Source: Haemonchus contortus
Taxonomy: Eukaryota > Nematoda > Chromadorea > Rhabditida > Trichostrongylidae
DNA: 64,000 nt
NCBI GenBank assembly: GCA_000469685.2
Contig: LS997567.1
Location: 17,766,422-17,830,421, forward strand
Direction: 5' to 3'
Shown here: positions 11,991 to 22,285 of the stretch, in pieces
How the letters are laid out: every line of letters starts with the position of its first letter
Position numbering within the stretch: position 1 is the stretch's first letter
Notes under the pieces: generated by a model
What the model saw: only the letters and a program-made list of their open reading frames with translations
Database searches by the model: none
Told to the model about the DNA's origin: nothing
Program-made: the position numbers and the translations under genes

Positions 11991-12139
11991 GAATATAAGA
12001 TTCCTTCGAACGATCCAAGCTGAGATGAGATGGCTTGCGACGTGTCGAACGTCGATGTTGTGGTATTGTTTGTTGAGGTGTGAAAGAAGAGACGTCTCAT
12101 CTGCATCCACTCGCGTTTGGTCCATAAAGGTAGCAGGCT

Positions 12140-12831
12140 AGGCATAGGTTTGGCATACGAATACGTCCTTCAGCTGGTCAACTATTCGTGTGTGGTCTCG
12201 TGGTTTCAACTGATTCACATGACGATTCCATAGAAGATCTCCATAACGCTTTTGATACACGACATTTAGAAGGGGTCGGGTGACAAGTCCGGGAGTCCAA
12301 GTTCCCTTGCACCGCGTTAATCTTCCATTTCTCGTCATAACCTGGATTTCCCGAAATTATCGTGAACTGTGCCTTCAAAGAAGTTGTGGATGTGAATTAA
12401 GTGCCATTGTCTGTGACAAATGCATGCGAAGTTCCAAGTTGCGCAAATATTCTTCTCATCGCATTTATGGTTACCGACGTTGAAATTAAACTCATTTGCA
12501 AAATTTCTGGCCATTTTGGGTATGCTTCTACGATTACAAGGTAGTAAATCCCGTCAAGTAGTCCAGCAAAATCGGCATGTACTGTGGTCCACGGCGGAGT
12601 CGCTTTCGACAAGGAATCGAGTTCTGCTTTCACCTGATTCTTGGCAACTTCTGTACAGGTGGTGCAGTTCTTGACAAGGTGTTCAATATCTGCGTCGAGG
12701 GCAGGCCAGTAAAAGTAGCTGCGCGCCACTACTTTCATTTTAGTTTATCCAGGATGGGCTTTGTGTAGGGAACACAGTATTCGACGTCGAAGTGATTCAG
12801 GAATAATTACCGACGGTTTCCAACAGATATA
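12140..12831 (-). pseudogene. gypsy integrase, interrupted
   Basis: The N-terminal zinc-binding domain appears as HKAHPG, then YFYWPALDADIEHLVKNC and CTEVAK, which gives the H-H-C-C pattern near 12650-12790. The catalytic core follows with VHADFAG (first Asp) and FVTDNGT (second Asp, near 12400). The region expected to hold the catalytic Glu is missing or scrambled. The far C-terminus keeps LWNRHVNQLKPR (near 12210-12245), a typical gypsy integrase end. A stop lies just after HPG and a frameshift lies downstream of DNGT. The reading frame reaches the left edge of the Tc3-like insertion at 12831, and its upstream part continues beyond 14423. Confidence 0.85.
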
Positions 12832-13040
12832 CAGTGCGTCTCCAAATGATACAGGCACCTCTGATTTCGCCGCCAACTCACTGTATACGATGTTTCTGAA
12901 AAAGTGCCAAAGTAAAAAATGTGTCAAATCTGAATTGCAATTTGCACATTATCACCAAATTCCAGCTCGAAAACACAAACATTTTTTTAGTCAATTTTTC
13001 AGTGAGGGGTGCTTTTAACGTCTCCAAATGATACAGCCAC
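12832..13040. repeat. Left terminal inverted repeat of Tc3-like element
   Basis: Inverted copy of 14212-14423. The terminal motif lies at 12837-12853 and the internal motif at 13019-13035. Both are presumed transposase binding sites. Confidence 0.85.
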
Positions 13041-13249
13041 TAACAAAATTAATTTATTTAACAACAAACATACAACAAGGAGAGAAAGTTGCAAAGTCAG
13101 TGATCAGCTGACCCACCATTCTTTCAAATCACTCTGAAAATACGGTGGTCTAGGCTCAAATAAAAACTATCAACCAGCTCCTAGTCAACTCGAAACCATG
13201 CTTCGATGATGGTTTTTTTCAACTCCTTAACGCCTCGGAATTGCTTGTT

Positions 13250-14175
13250 TTTAGGCGTCAATCTTTCGCACCATGAAGCCCCATACATTTTCCATCGAAT
13301 TCAAATCTGGGCTGTCCGCCGATCAGGGCAGAACTGCCGAAAGAACCAAGCTTAGGTGCTCTTGCTGAAGTGAATTGGAGTGTTATTTTGCATAAAAACA
13401 AGGTTTCCGTGCCGATTCTAACGCCAGAAAGGGAGAAGTGCACGGCGCATAACAATTCAATAAAAGGACTGGTTCATCTTTATCGGTACAAAACATGCAA
13501 AGATACGCCTACTCGATGAATCGCGGCCCAAATCATGACTCCTCCTCCCTTGAATTTCTGTCTAGGAAACTGAAGTTTTTCCTTCCTCAGGTCGTGCCAC
13601 TAAAATCGGTTCTTGTCTGGACCATCACTACTGACTTTTTTCCATCGGAAAAAAACGGCCTGATGAACGAAAATCATCAAGATAAGGAAGGTCAAATGTT
13701 AGCACATGGAGAACACTTTATTCCACTCGGTTCGGCCGCACCCTCTGGAGAAAGCGACCCGATTTTCTCGATGCATTTTTGTCGTAAAAGGCGCCTTAGG
13801 CACTTTTCGCTTGACGGTGAACTTGGACTTTCTGATCACCTTCCAAACAGTGTTTTTTGAGGCAATGAGGTCCAAAGACGGTCGGATTTCCATACAGGAC
13901 TTGGTGGAGTTTGACGTTTCTCTGAAGATAATGCGCTTGTCTCTGTCGGACTGCAGCGAAGGACGTCCAGCACTTGTTCTTTGGTTCCATAGGCTTCAGG
14001 ATTTTTGGTGAAATTATCCATAACTGCGTGATATCGGCCCAAATTTCGCGCGATTTTGCAATTCGACAAACCCTGCTTCTTTTTCGCGGGAATTTGACCT
14101 TTCTCAAATTTCGGAAACAATTTTTCTCTTCCCATTGCTTGAAAATGAGGAACATTACATAAACAAAGCAATCTC
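13250..14175 (-). pseudogene. Tc3-like transposase
   Basis: On the minus strand the DNA-binding half is visible as NFTKNPEAYGTK, then CSPTETSALS with frameshifts, then MEIRPSLDL, SKNTVWKVIRKSKF and KMHRENRVAFSRG (13699-14110). The catalytic half follows with SDGPDKNRF, WHDLRKE and GGGVMIWAA (13530-13640). A region near 13270-13330 retains the SPDLN..ENVWG-type third acidic motif in broken frames. At least four frameshifts or stops are present. The family catalyses cut-and-paste transposition into TA sites with a DDE triad. It is not functional here. Confidence 0.85.
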
Positions 14176-14211
14176 GTTGCGCTGAATTAAAACACGGCAC
14201 GAAGACATGAA

Positions 14212-14423
14212 GTGGCTGTATCATTTGGAGACGTTGGAGAAGCACTCTTCACTTAAAAAATGACCAAAGAAATTGTTTGTGTTTTCGAGCTAGAATCTGG
14301 TGATGATGTGCAAATTGCAATTCAGATTTGACACATTTTTTACTCTGGCGTTTTTTTAGAAACATCGTATACAGTGAGTTTTTGGGAAAACCAGAGGTGG
14401 TTGTATCATTTGGAGACGCACTG
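14212..14423. repeat. Right terminal inverted repeat of Tc3-like element
   Basis: Inverted copy of 12832-13040. The internal end-motif lies at 14217-14233 and the terminal motif at 14402-14418. Confidence 0.85.
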
Positions 14424-15400
14424 CAGTTTATAGAAATATTCGCCGGTTGTAGGTGTAACGGTGAGTTGTGGTTGATTTTTGGTCAGCGTCCGTTACGTGT
14501 GATTGATTGCATGTGTTAAAAAAGGGTCAACCGATGTTGCGCTCTGGATAGCTTATGAAAGAAACCGGAAGACTTCAGCAGTGACTTTCGCGTCTATGAC
14601 TGCAATTACTCGGTCTCTGGGCTCTGAAGTGTGTGATAAAATAAGACGAGATAAAACATTCGCCGTCCACAACTTCCGTGTTGACGTATTGGATACGGAA
14701 GTTGTAATTCAGTAGTATCGTGTTCCATCGTTGGAGACGGTTTGCACCATGAACAGGGACTCCCTTTCTGTTGCCAAAGATAGAGACTATGATCAGTTCT
14801 CAATGTGAAGTGACGGCCGTGAATAAACCGATGGAATTTCTGAACCGCAAATATGAGAGTGAAGGCATCCTTTTCGATTTGGCTTTACTTCTTTTGAGCT
14901 GATGTTAAAGTCCGACTCGCATAATACCAGTGACCTTTTCTGATCCGCCTGGAAACTGATGCGACAGTACAGCTCCAATTCCATAGTTTGATGCTTCGAC
15001 AGCTACGATGGTTGGCAGACTAATGTCGTAGTGTGTTAGCAAAAGGCTTGATTCGTGTACTGTTTTGATGCGATCGCACGAAGATTGGCATGCCGGGGTC
15101 CACTAAAAAATAGCGTCCTTCTTGGTAAAAGCATCTAGGAGAAGGCGTAGGTTGTGTAGATTATTCACGAAATGCCCGAGGAAGTGGCTAGACCGAGGAG
15201 GGCGCGGAGTTGACCAACGTTCTTGGAGGTGACACATTATGTATGACTTCTATCTTTGCCGTGTCAGGTTGACGTCCCTTGGCATTAATAATGGAACCCA
15301 GATAGAGAATTTCAGTTAGTAGGATTGAACATATCTCCTGTTTCACATCTCAATTCACATATCCAATCAAGACATTTCATTTGTTCGGCTGTAATCGTGT
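14424..15400 (-). pseudogene. gypsy reverse transcriptase C-terminus and RNase H
   Basis: From 15340 downward the minus strand encodes traces of the late reverse transcriptase (INAKGRQPDTAKIEVI, then HFVNNLHNLRLLLDAFTKKDA). RNase H follows: GIGAVLSHQFPGGSEKV, YASRTLTSAQKKYSQIEKDA, IFAVQKFHRFIHGRHFTL and RTDHS (14750-14995). These match the conserved gypsy RNase H blocks, including the Asp of TDH. Several frameshifts and stops break it. The catalytic YxDD part of the polymerase is absent. The segment connects through to the integrase at the far side of the Tc3-like insertion. Confidence 0.85.
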
Positions 15401-15850
15401 TGAGCTCGGCCATTTCATGCCGTCGATTTATTTACTAAGCCGGTACAATCACGAAGAGTCTCACCACTGCATTGTGTCCGTAGCTAGGTATAACGAACGA
15501 GCAAATGCTGCTGCGTCGAGCTTCGAAACGATGAGTCGCACCTCCGTTGCTTCGTCAAGCGTTGCTCAAGCTTGAGTTGTGACATTTTCGTGTCAGTTGT
15601 ACCACACGTCGAACATTCGTTTTCAGGAGTTTGAGCAAGCGTGCTGAGAGCGAGTTAGTCACGGACTCTGTTGTCGATGCTCGAATTCCCATTGGAGTTG
15701 CTGCCATCATCTTGAATATGTTCTCCATCCTGTCCATCAGTGTCCAGCGTCTTCTCTTGGACAATGGGTTGGGCGTTGACATTTGCGCGAAGATTTCGGC
15801 GTTCTTGGCGTATGGTCTAGAAGTACGGTCCGACGTACATACCGAATCGT
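15340..15850 (-). pseudogene. gypsy Gag remnant
   Basis: The minus strand encodes RRRWTLMDRMENIFKMM and TESVTNSLSARL (15610-15760), then FDVWYN, TLDEATEVRLIVSKLDAAAF and GETLRDCTGLVNK across several frames. It ends in MAELNTITAEQMKCLDWICE (~15350-15420). The residue pattern resembles Gag precursors of nematode gypsy elements, which package the RNA in cytoplasmic particles; this identification is from memory of family style, not a search. It is followed immediately by late reverse transcriptase sequence, so protease and most of the polymerase were deleted. Confidence 0.6.
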
Positions 15851-15921
15851 AAGTACCTGTTCAGCTGCAGGTGGCGTAGTTGTGGATGTCGTTGAATCCA
15901 GTAGATCTTAATTGCCAAATG

Positions 15922-16100
15922 TGTTATGGAGACGTAAATCTGACTGGTCCATCGGTGGGGCCACAGATACAAAATTATCAACCTCACTTGAGGAAGTGTT
16001 TGTATAGGCTTCTATAGCCGCTCTGGTAGACAGTTATATTTTGTAATAGAATCGACTACTTGAGCCCTAGAAGAGTTTAAGATAACCCTTCGATTTGATC
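15922..16100 (-). repeat. Probable 5' LTR remnant of gypsy element
   Basis: Direct repeat partner of 11812-11990. It lies just upstream of gag on the minus strand, as a 5' LTR should. I could not identify a primer-binding site beside it. Confidence 0.5.
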
Positions 16101-17832
16101 TGAAAAGGAACTATGCTGAGGACTGCAGTACACGTTCATTTTTGAATTCAAGTTCTGCGAAGCGGTTCAAAACAGGACTTGTTCCCTTCCAGGGATCTGC
16201 AAAGCTGAATAAGAGGTGGAGTCGAACATTCCTAAAATTGTGGAGCGACGGGTAGTTGCTGTACGGGCTGAATTACAGGCTCGACATGAAAGATCACAAC
16301 AACTACTTTCTCCAGTCTCCCATGAAATATCTGTTGATTACCTGAGAGACAGTCCTATGTTTTATGTTGGATATTCACGACCCTCATTCAACCAGACAAA
16401 ACTCAAAAGCTGCTTCATTCCTCATTCGAAATAATTTTGGGAAACGTTAAGCGACTCCGCACCAGCTAGATGGCGCTTAGATTGAGTCGCTTCGGCAGGA
16501 ATTGATGCACTAGCAAATCATGTCATAAGATGTTGGAAGGACCAATACTACCATTATCTGTAGGTGGCATGAAAAAAAAAGATTCTAGCACTCATAGTAA
16601 AGTCATAGCAGCCTAAGCGAAGTTAGCCGTTCATGTTGGGTTAATATATGCAACAAACTGAGGATCAGGCTTGCTTTCCGACTTCTATACACACCTATTG
16701 TCGAACCTTTAACACGCATAAACAATGACGCCGGATTTGATCCCAATGCGATCTTCTGTGGAATGCGAAAATACCTCATTGCTCAGGTACAACCTATTTA
16801 TATCGGTCAACTAAGAAGATGATGAATTATCAAACTTAGGATGGACTTCTAGCAGGGGAAACAATTCTATCCCATTGGAGTTTTTCACATGAACATGTCG
16901 ACGGCGTCGCGAGTTCTTACTCGGCTTACAGCACAGGTGACAGTAATTCTTCCAGCAGGACTTAGGTATAATTTAGGTATTCAACGATATCGCTCTACGG
17001 GTATTTATTCGAAAGTCACATGCGATCGAGAAAAATGAACCACACGACCACTCTGCATGCACACAATAACAACAACTTTTGATTTTTCGCAGCTGTTTAC
17101 AGTATAGTGTCCACAGAACAAAAATGGAGAGAATCTAGCTTTTCGCATCAACAAATTTTCGTCATGCTACTATTGTAGTTGTGTTTCATTGGAAGAAACT
17201 AATACCTGATTGCATCTGCAAAAGTTGAGATGATTCTTGTTCTCCTTTGGAGGATGATTACTCCCCAATTACGGGGAATCTTGGTGAGCGACAGCGCTGC
17301 GAAAGTGGCGTATCAGTCAAGTACGTTATAATTCATTGTTGTTGTACTAGTTATCGTTCTCTAACCAAGGAAGGGTTTCAACGCCGAATGGAAGTTTGAG
17401 TGTACATTAGGTATGTCAATAAATCAGAATACTTCCCGTGAATGTGGAAGGTCAAGCTGCTAATGAGTTTTTCTGAAAGCATGAGCGTATAAAAATTACT
17501 CGGATGTAGCTTCAGTTAAAATACGCAGTTGTTCACATTACAACAAGCACCCTCGTAACGCAGCCTTACCATGTGGAAGCCTGCTGTGATGTGAACAACA
17601 AGTCTTACATATAGTGAAGCACAGGCTTGGTGTTGTAGTGCTCTTCATCGCCAGGCCAACGTTGCGTCGTTTTCGTTTGCCTCCCCCCCCCCGTCGTCGA
17701 GTTTCTGCAGAGCGTGCTTCTTTTTTTACAGTTGAAACTTTTCTAACAATCCTTGGTTTATATTAATTCGAGCGCCTTACTTGATATATTGTTTATGCTC
17801 ATGGAACTTATCTAAGACAGGAACCAATTTTA
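16101..17832. other. No recognisable feature
   Basis: No open frame longer than 72 codons and no family motif. A poly-C run lies near 17689. It may contain old unrecognised repeat. Confidence 0.5.
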
Positions 17833-17945
17833 TATTCGCCCATTGTTCGCCCAAGGAGACAGAGCATAACCTCTAGGCCACGGAAGCGCTTCCTGCGATT
17901 CGGGCAACTGTGTGCACGTACATCTTGCGACTCTCCTTTATTCTC
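17833..17945 (+). repeat. ~100 bp repeat, copy 1, with conserved short peptide
   Basis: It shares gagacagagcat.acctcta.gcca, gcgctt.ctgcgatt.gggca and ctgtgt with 18437-18535. Frame translation gives RQSITSRPRKRFLRFGQLC, which matches RQSMTSKPDRRFLRFGQLC in copy 2. Differences mostly preserve residue type, suggesting both descend from coding sequence, possibly the basic DNA-binding part of a Tc1-type transposase. That identity is a guess. Confidence 0.55.
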
Positions 17946-18407
17946 ATCTTTTGAACATACATGAGAAATCACTTTGAACTATCTACGTGTAAAGATTTCA
18001 ATATTGATGAAATAGAAAGGTGTAAAGAAAACGTGTTGTTTGAAAATGTCGCAGTTCAAATAAGCTGCCTCTCTACAATGACACAAGAGCGAGTGAATTG
18101 TCTATGGGTTGAACGTGGGCGTAAGGGTGGATCAAAATGCAGATCATTATGTGATGGCTGTTGAACAATTGATTATTTTTCGAATATCGAATTATACAAC
18201 AACCATGTCGTCCTCGTCCAGGCGTTGCATCTCAAGTAGGCGTGATGGGCGTTAAGGGTAGCTTTGATAAGACGCTCACGACGAATGTCGGATGATGTTG
18301 TGGAAGCCGTAACTGGGGAACAAAACACGCTATGCTTTTTTAGCAAAGGCTTTCACAAAAATTCTCTGACAACATTGTTCGAGTAGGCGTCTGATTTAGA
18401 CTGCCGT

Positions 18408-18758
18408 TTGCCGCAGAAAAACCTTGGCGAGAGCAAGATCCAGTTTTATATCCTTCGCCGAACGAGACAGAGCATGACCTCTAAGCCAGACAGGCGCTTT
18501 CTGCGATTTGGGCAGCTGTGTATCCGAAAAAATTTCTCGGAGAAATTTCAGAAGACTCCTTCGCCCCCTAACCTCAAGCCGTGGGATTGGGAACGGAAGA
18601 TTTACCGATGTGTTGATTGCCCGTCACGAAACCACATTCGGCTTAGAGGGGAGACGATATTGATCACTAACGACAGGGTCTTACCTTGTCAGGCTGTCGA
18701 AGTTTTGAAAGGAGAATGCCCAACAACCAAAAATGTAAAAGGGAGCGATTTGGCATGA
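18408..18758 (+). pseudogene. Unrecognised 116-codon frame holding repeat copy 2
   Basis: The frame begins MPQKNLGES, carries RQSMTSKPDRRFLRFGQLC (also encoded at 17850-17910) and continues with an unrelated-looking tail (PPNLKPWDWERKIY, then CVDCPSRNHIRLRGE). The shared peptide has the basic spacing of Tc1-family helix-turn-helix segments, but no catalytic motif follows. I do not recognise the rest. It could be an exon-like remnant of a transposase or a chance open frame through a repeat. Confidence 0.35.
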
Positions 18759-19446
18759 AGTATGCAGTGTTATTAGCATTCACTATTTATTAATGCTTAT
18801 GGATATGATTATGGATTCTGGCCTTTTTTAGTACATATCATTGCTGTTTTTCTCACTCTACACTTATTACCCCTGTACACTTACCTTTCAAAGTTCAGAG
18901 GCTCATCTGGCTATACCTAGAAAGCACGTGCTCATTCTGTCTCGATGGCACTTGCTCCTACCATTAGAGATAGCCAGTTTCCTAGCCAGTTCCACGGATT
19001 TTACTTGTTTTTGACCCCCCGGTGAGACAGTTTTCGCCGTCCTATCGCCGTCCTATCCATATTCGCCATGATAGTCCACTTAGTTTTGTGTGGATGCGCC
19101 GACTTGAAATGGGCTGAAATATTCTCCCTGGTAGACTTCCTGTGCTATTCCATCCGCAGGAACCCTCGCTCAAGCTGGATCTGCATGCCGAGAGCAGGCA
19201 GCCACTTTTTTTCCAGGGTTCTCTCGTCTAAATCGTAGTTTGGCTGTTCAACAATTCGCAACAAGTGTCGCAAAGTGTTCTAAGCTGAGCAGGCGCCAAA
19301 GCAGTCGTTACGTAGCGGAAATGGCGGACAGGCCAGCGATCCGAAACCGGCTCTTCGATTTTTGACATGTAGGCTATGGCTAGCACTGGTTTTAGCCGCT
19401 GACCCATGGCTTATCCCCTGATCTGCTCGAAATATCGCGCGGACTA
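18759..19446. other. No recognisable feature
   Basis: The minus strand near 19000-19370 has a long, weakly coding-like stretch (SDRWPVRHFRYVTTALAPAQ) that I cannot assign to any family. It lacks a clear start and has no splice pattern I trust. Confidence 0.4.
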
Positions 19447-20935
19447 CCTAAATTTGATTTGATTTGATTTATTACACGACTGATTCGTGTAAAAATGAGC
19501 AACGGGAAACAAGCAAAAGCAACTCAACACAATAAAAATCGCCCGAAGAGCTAACTTATTCATAATTACTACACCAAAAAAACAAGAGGTAGAAAAAAAG
19601 CTATAATATAACGGAGAAGTTAAGTGCAAGAGTAAAACAAAATGTAAAAAAACAGTATTGGAGACAAGGGAGCAATTAATACCAGCGTTGGGTGAAGAGC
19701 CTTTCGAAGTGTGCGAGTGATTTCGGCATTGGGCCTCGCTTTATAATTTTGTTAAATTCGATACCGGCACGGTGGCAGAAGAACTGGCTTTTATACCTAG
19801 AATCAGGTCTAGGTATAAAAACCTTGATGTAACCCTCACGAGTACGTGAATCACCAGTAGCGAAGAGCCTAAGCCTATCTACAGAGACCACACCGTAGAG
19901 GATCTTGTAGAGCATGAGTACATCAAAACGCCTCCTTCTAATGCCTTCTTCGCCTTTCAAGGGGTTGCAAACCTAGAATTTGGTTCCTCATAGAGCTCTG
20001 GAGAACTTTCGTATAGTCATATCCATGGGCCCTTACCATCAATTTCCTAGTGAAGTCATTTTGAATCCTCTCTAAAACCCTAATAAGACTGGGGAGAGTA
20101 TATCGCTGTCCCATATTCCAGTAGTGGACGAATGTATGTCTTGAATGCTCTTATAATGAGTTGGGAGTCTTTACAAACGAAAGCCTTGTAAAAATTGTAT
20201 ATCTTATTAGTAGCCTTGCTCACAATCATATTTATGTGTTCATCGAAACTAAGATTACGGCATATGACGAAGCCAAGATCAGTGACTTTGTCCACAGTTT
20301 GCAAAACATTACCATCAATGCGGTAAGAGCAGAGACTCGTCCGCGAATGAGATGGAGTCAAAACCTTCGTTTTGTCAACAGACAAGGGAAGCTCCTACGT
20401 TTTGGACCACTCCTTAACAAAATCAATAGCTTTCTGAATACCGGTAGAGCCAATATCATTTTCGATAACCTTGTGAATTTTCAAATCTTCGGCAAAAACT
20501 TTACAGTCAACTCCTAAGGATGTAATCGACGAGCTCAATTCGTGCTGAATGTTGAAGAGCAAGGGGGGATAAGACTCCACCTTGGGGGACCCCGCTTGCA
20601 GCGTTCTTGCTTGCGGAGAGATGATCTTTGATACGCATTTGAAAAGTGCGTTCAGTGAGGAACTCACTCAGCCATTTTAGAAGAACACCTCGGATACCAA
20701 CCCTTTTTAGTTTAAGGAGCAGCTTCTTGTGCGGTACTTTATCAAAGGCTTTCATAAAGTCAAAATGAATAACGTGCGTCGGTTTATTGCCATCTAATCC
20801 CTTAGCCCTATCGTTGGGGCATTCAATTAGTTGCGTAACCGTTGATTTGCCTTTAACAAAACCATGCTGATTAGGGCTAATCACTTGAAATTTGTCCAGA
20901 TGAGCTACAATTCTTTTCTTGATTATTTTTCATCA
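19447..20935 (-). mobile_element. 5'-truncated CR1/jockey-group LINE
   Basis: The minus-strand element contains the reverse transcriptase and the C-terminal region of ORF2 and ends at a short tandem tail (aaatcaaatcaaatcaaattt complement, 19450-19470). The endonuclease part is missing, the usual 5' truncation left by target-primed reverse transcription. Its upstream limit adjoins the Penelope-like element near 20985. Confidence 0.85.
19676..20884 (-). pseudogene. LINE reverse transcriptase (ORF2 C-terminal half)
   Basis: Motifs in order: SPNQHGFVKGKSTVTQLIE (20820-20880), FDFMKAFDKVPHKKLLLKL (motif A with catalytic Asp, 20700-20760), GVPQGGVLSP (motif B, ~20575-20605) and VFAEDLKIHK (motif C, ~20480-20510). 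Then come thumb and C-terminal blocks LSVDKTKVLTPSHS, VTDLGFVICRNLSFDEHIN, RAFKTYIRPLLEYG and RRRRFDVLMLYKILYGVVS. Motif C should be [FY]ADD; here it is FAED, so a catalytic Asp is changed. Frameshifts occur near 20600, 20390, 20080 and 19960. The enzyme would copy LINE RNA at nicked DNA but is dead here. Confidence 0.9.
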
Positions 20936-20984
20936 AACACCTTTGCTTTGCAATGATTGAGGTGATGCTCTATATTTTTTTATT

Positions 20985-21370
20985 ATATATTCCCTTGTCG
21001 CTGACTGAAATTCCAGCAGGGTTAGACTTCATGAAATTGATGGGATCGTTCAACACACGTTTTTACGATGCAGTGAGATTGGAAATGGGCCGTTGGTGGA
21101 TGTTTCGCCTTGGGAATTTGAAAACAAATGTTGTTAAAGGCGAAACTTTTGATCCACGGCGGGATTGGGATTTTGTCGCTGGAGGAATAGTGAAGGGACG
21201 GGGATCGCATGAAAGTTCGATCCTCCTCGCTATTGGTTCAAGTCCAAGGTCCAGCAACGCACGAGTACAATCGATAGGTCGTGTAGTATTGCAGATATTC
21301 CTGGGCGGTTCTCTTCAATTTTACAAGACCTCCTTCGACGCAAATCTAAGCTCTGAGGAAATTTTATGAA
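20985..21370 (-). mobile_element. Penelope-like fragment, inverted relative to next copy
   Basis: The complement of ~20988-21130 aligns with 21455-21605. Shared blocks are cggcccatttccaatctcac, cgtaaaaacgtg or cgcaaaaacgtg, and aatttcagtcagcgacaagg. Two pieces of one element are thus joined head to head. Penelope-like elements often sit beside partial copies of themselves in either orientation. The 138-codon frame on the plus strand (20953-21369) is antisense to this and is not a gene. Confidence 0.65.
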
Positions 21371-21485
21371 AACGCTCCGCGATCGACTTCCCCTCACTAT
21401 TCATCCGGCCAAGGGATGCCAACCTCACTGTGGATACGAAGTTCCGCCTACCGCAACTTTCGTTATTGGAATCCTAAGGTGAAAC

Positions 21486-22200
21486 ATGCACCGGCGGCCC
21501 ATTTCCAATCTCACTGTATCGCAAAAACGTGGGCTGAACAAACCTTTTAATCCCGCGAATTCCAACCCTGTTAAAATTTCAGTCAGCGACAAGGGAGGTG
21601 AGTTTATGTTTATGCCTCAGAACCTGGATAATGACATAACCAAATCCCACTTGAAGGATATACTCAAAGAGGATCTGGTCAGAAATAGCACGTACTGCGC
21701 ACTTGCCAAAGCAAAGCAGTAGGCCCAAGTTTAATATGTGACCCCCAGTCTGCCCGGTACTATATCTCCTCGCTAAAACTTGTAAACTTTCACCAAACAC
21801 CCTGTGCCCACTCAACCTCTTGGGCTTCCAGGTTCTACCTATAATAAGCGGTGTAAACGTCCTACCGATAGAATTTCTTGGCTGTTGAAGCTCGTGCTGG
21901 CCGTGGCAATCTCACTAACAATTATTCCTGCCCAGCAACTCCATAAAATTTCTCGATTAATTGCGAGAGACTCGACTTAGGAGAAACCACGTCATAATCA
22001 TTTGACGTGACCTCCCTTCACGCTAATGTGTCAATCAGTGACGCCTTGCAGGCCACCCATGAGCTTTCGAATGAACATACAGGGTCGATAAACATTATGA
22101 GCTCTCGGACTCCGTCATTTCACACGTGAGAATGGCTTCGCGTGAGTGTAGTCTCAATGATATGATCCGGGTGGTTGAAGTTCCTTCTACAAATCTGAGG
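21486..22200 (+). pseudogene. PLE reverse transcriptase, partial
   Basis: SVSDKGGEFMFMPQNLDNDI (near 21585) corresponds to the DKGG block upstream of the polymerase core in Penelope-like elements. ISGVN, then RPTDRISWLLKLVLA (21850-21900) precedes DVTSLHANVSISDALQATHE (motif A with its Asp, 21999-22060). Stops and frame changes separate the pieces. Motifs B and C (YADD) are not present before the GIY-YIG segment, so the polymerase core is internally deleted. Penelope-like enzymes are related to telomerase and prime on DNA ends. Confidence 0.75.
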
Positions 22201-22239
22201 CAGAGACTGTCCAAAACCGTCTCTGTGATCGCTTCTGCG

Positions 22240-22283
22240 TTACCCCCACTGTATCACCTGCCCGGGTGATACAGTGGGGGTAA
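22240..22283. repeat. Perfect 19 bp inverted repeat (hairpin) inside PLE
   Basis: Arms ttacccccactgtatcacc (22240-22258) and its exact complement (22265-22283) with loop tgcccg. Pairing extends outward with one mismatch. It lies immediately upstream of the GIY-YIG coding segment and replaces expected polymerase sequence. Confidence 0.9.
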
Positions 22284-22285
22284 TG

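Larger units (their letters stand above)
12832..14423 (-). mobile_element. Tc3-like Tc1/mariner transposon with ~210 bp inverted repeats
   Basis: A 1.59 kb element whose ends are inverted copies (cagtgcgtctccaaatgata at left, its complement at right). The inverted repeats run ~12832-13040 and ~14212-14423. The dinucleotide TA precedes the left end; the right flank is CA, a decayed TA duplication. Each inverted repeat carries a second copy of the end motif (cgtctccaaatgataca) about 182-185 bp in. Tc3 of Caenorhabditis is known for long inverted repeats with two transposase-binding sites each, so the architecture matches. It sits in the gypsy integrase and is younger than that element. Confidence 0.9.
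11812..16100 (-). mobile_element. Decayed gypsy LTR retrotransposon, minus strand
   Basis: Read from right to left: 5' LTR-like repeat, Gag remnant (~15340-15850), a short C-terminal part of the reverse transcriptase, RNase H (~14730-15000), integrase interrupted by a Tc3-like transposon, integrase C-terminus (~12180-12260) and 3' LTR-like repeat. Protease and most of the reverse transcriptase are absent, with gag joined to late reverse transcriptase near 15340. The order reverse transcriptase, RNase H, integrase is that of the gypsy (Metaviridae-type) group and not copia. It is non-functional, with many stops and frameshifts. Confidence 0.8.

Noticed and set aside
20953..21369. 138-codon plus-strand frame with hydrophobic start resembling a signal peptide
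   Set aside because: Antisense to an inverted Penelope-like fragment; the hydrophobic start comes from an AT-rich junction.
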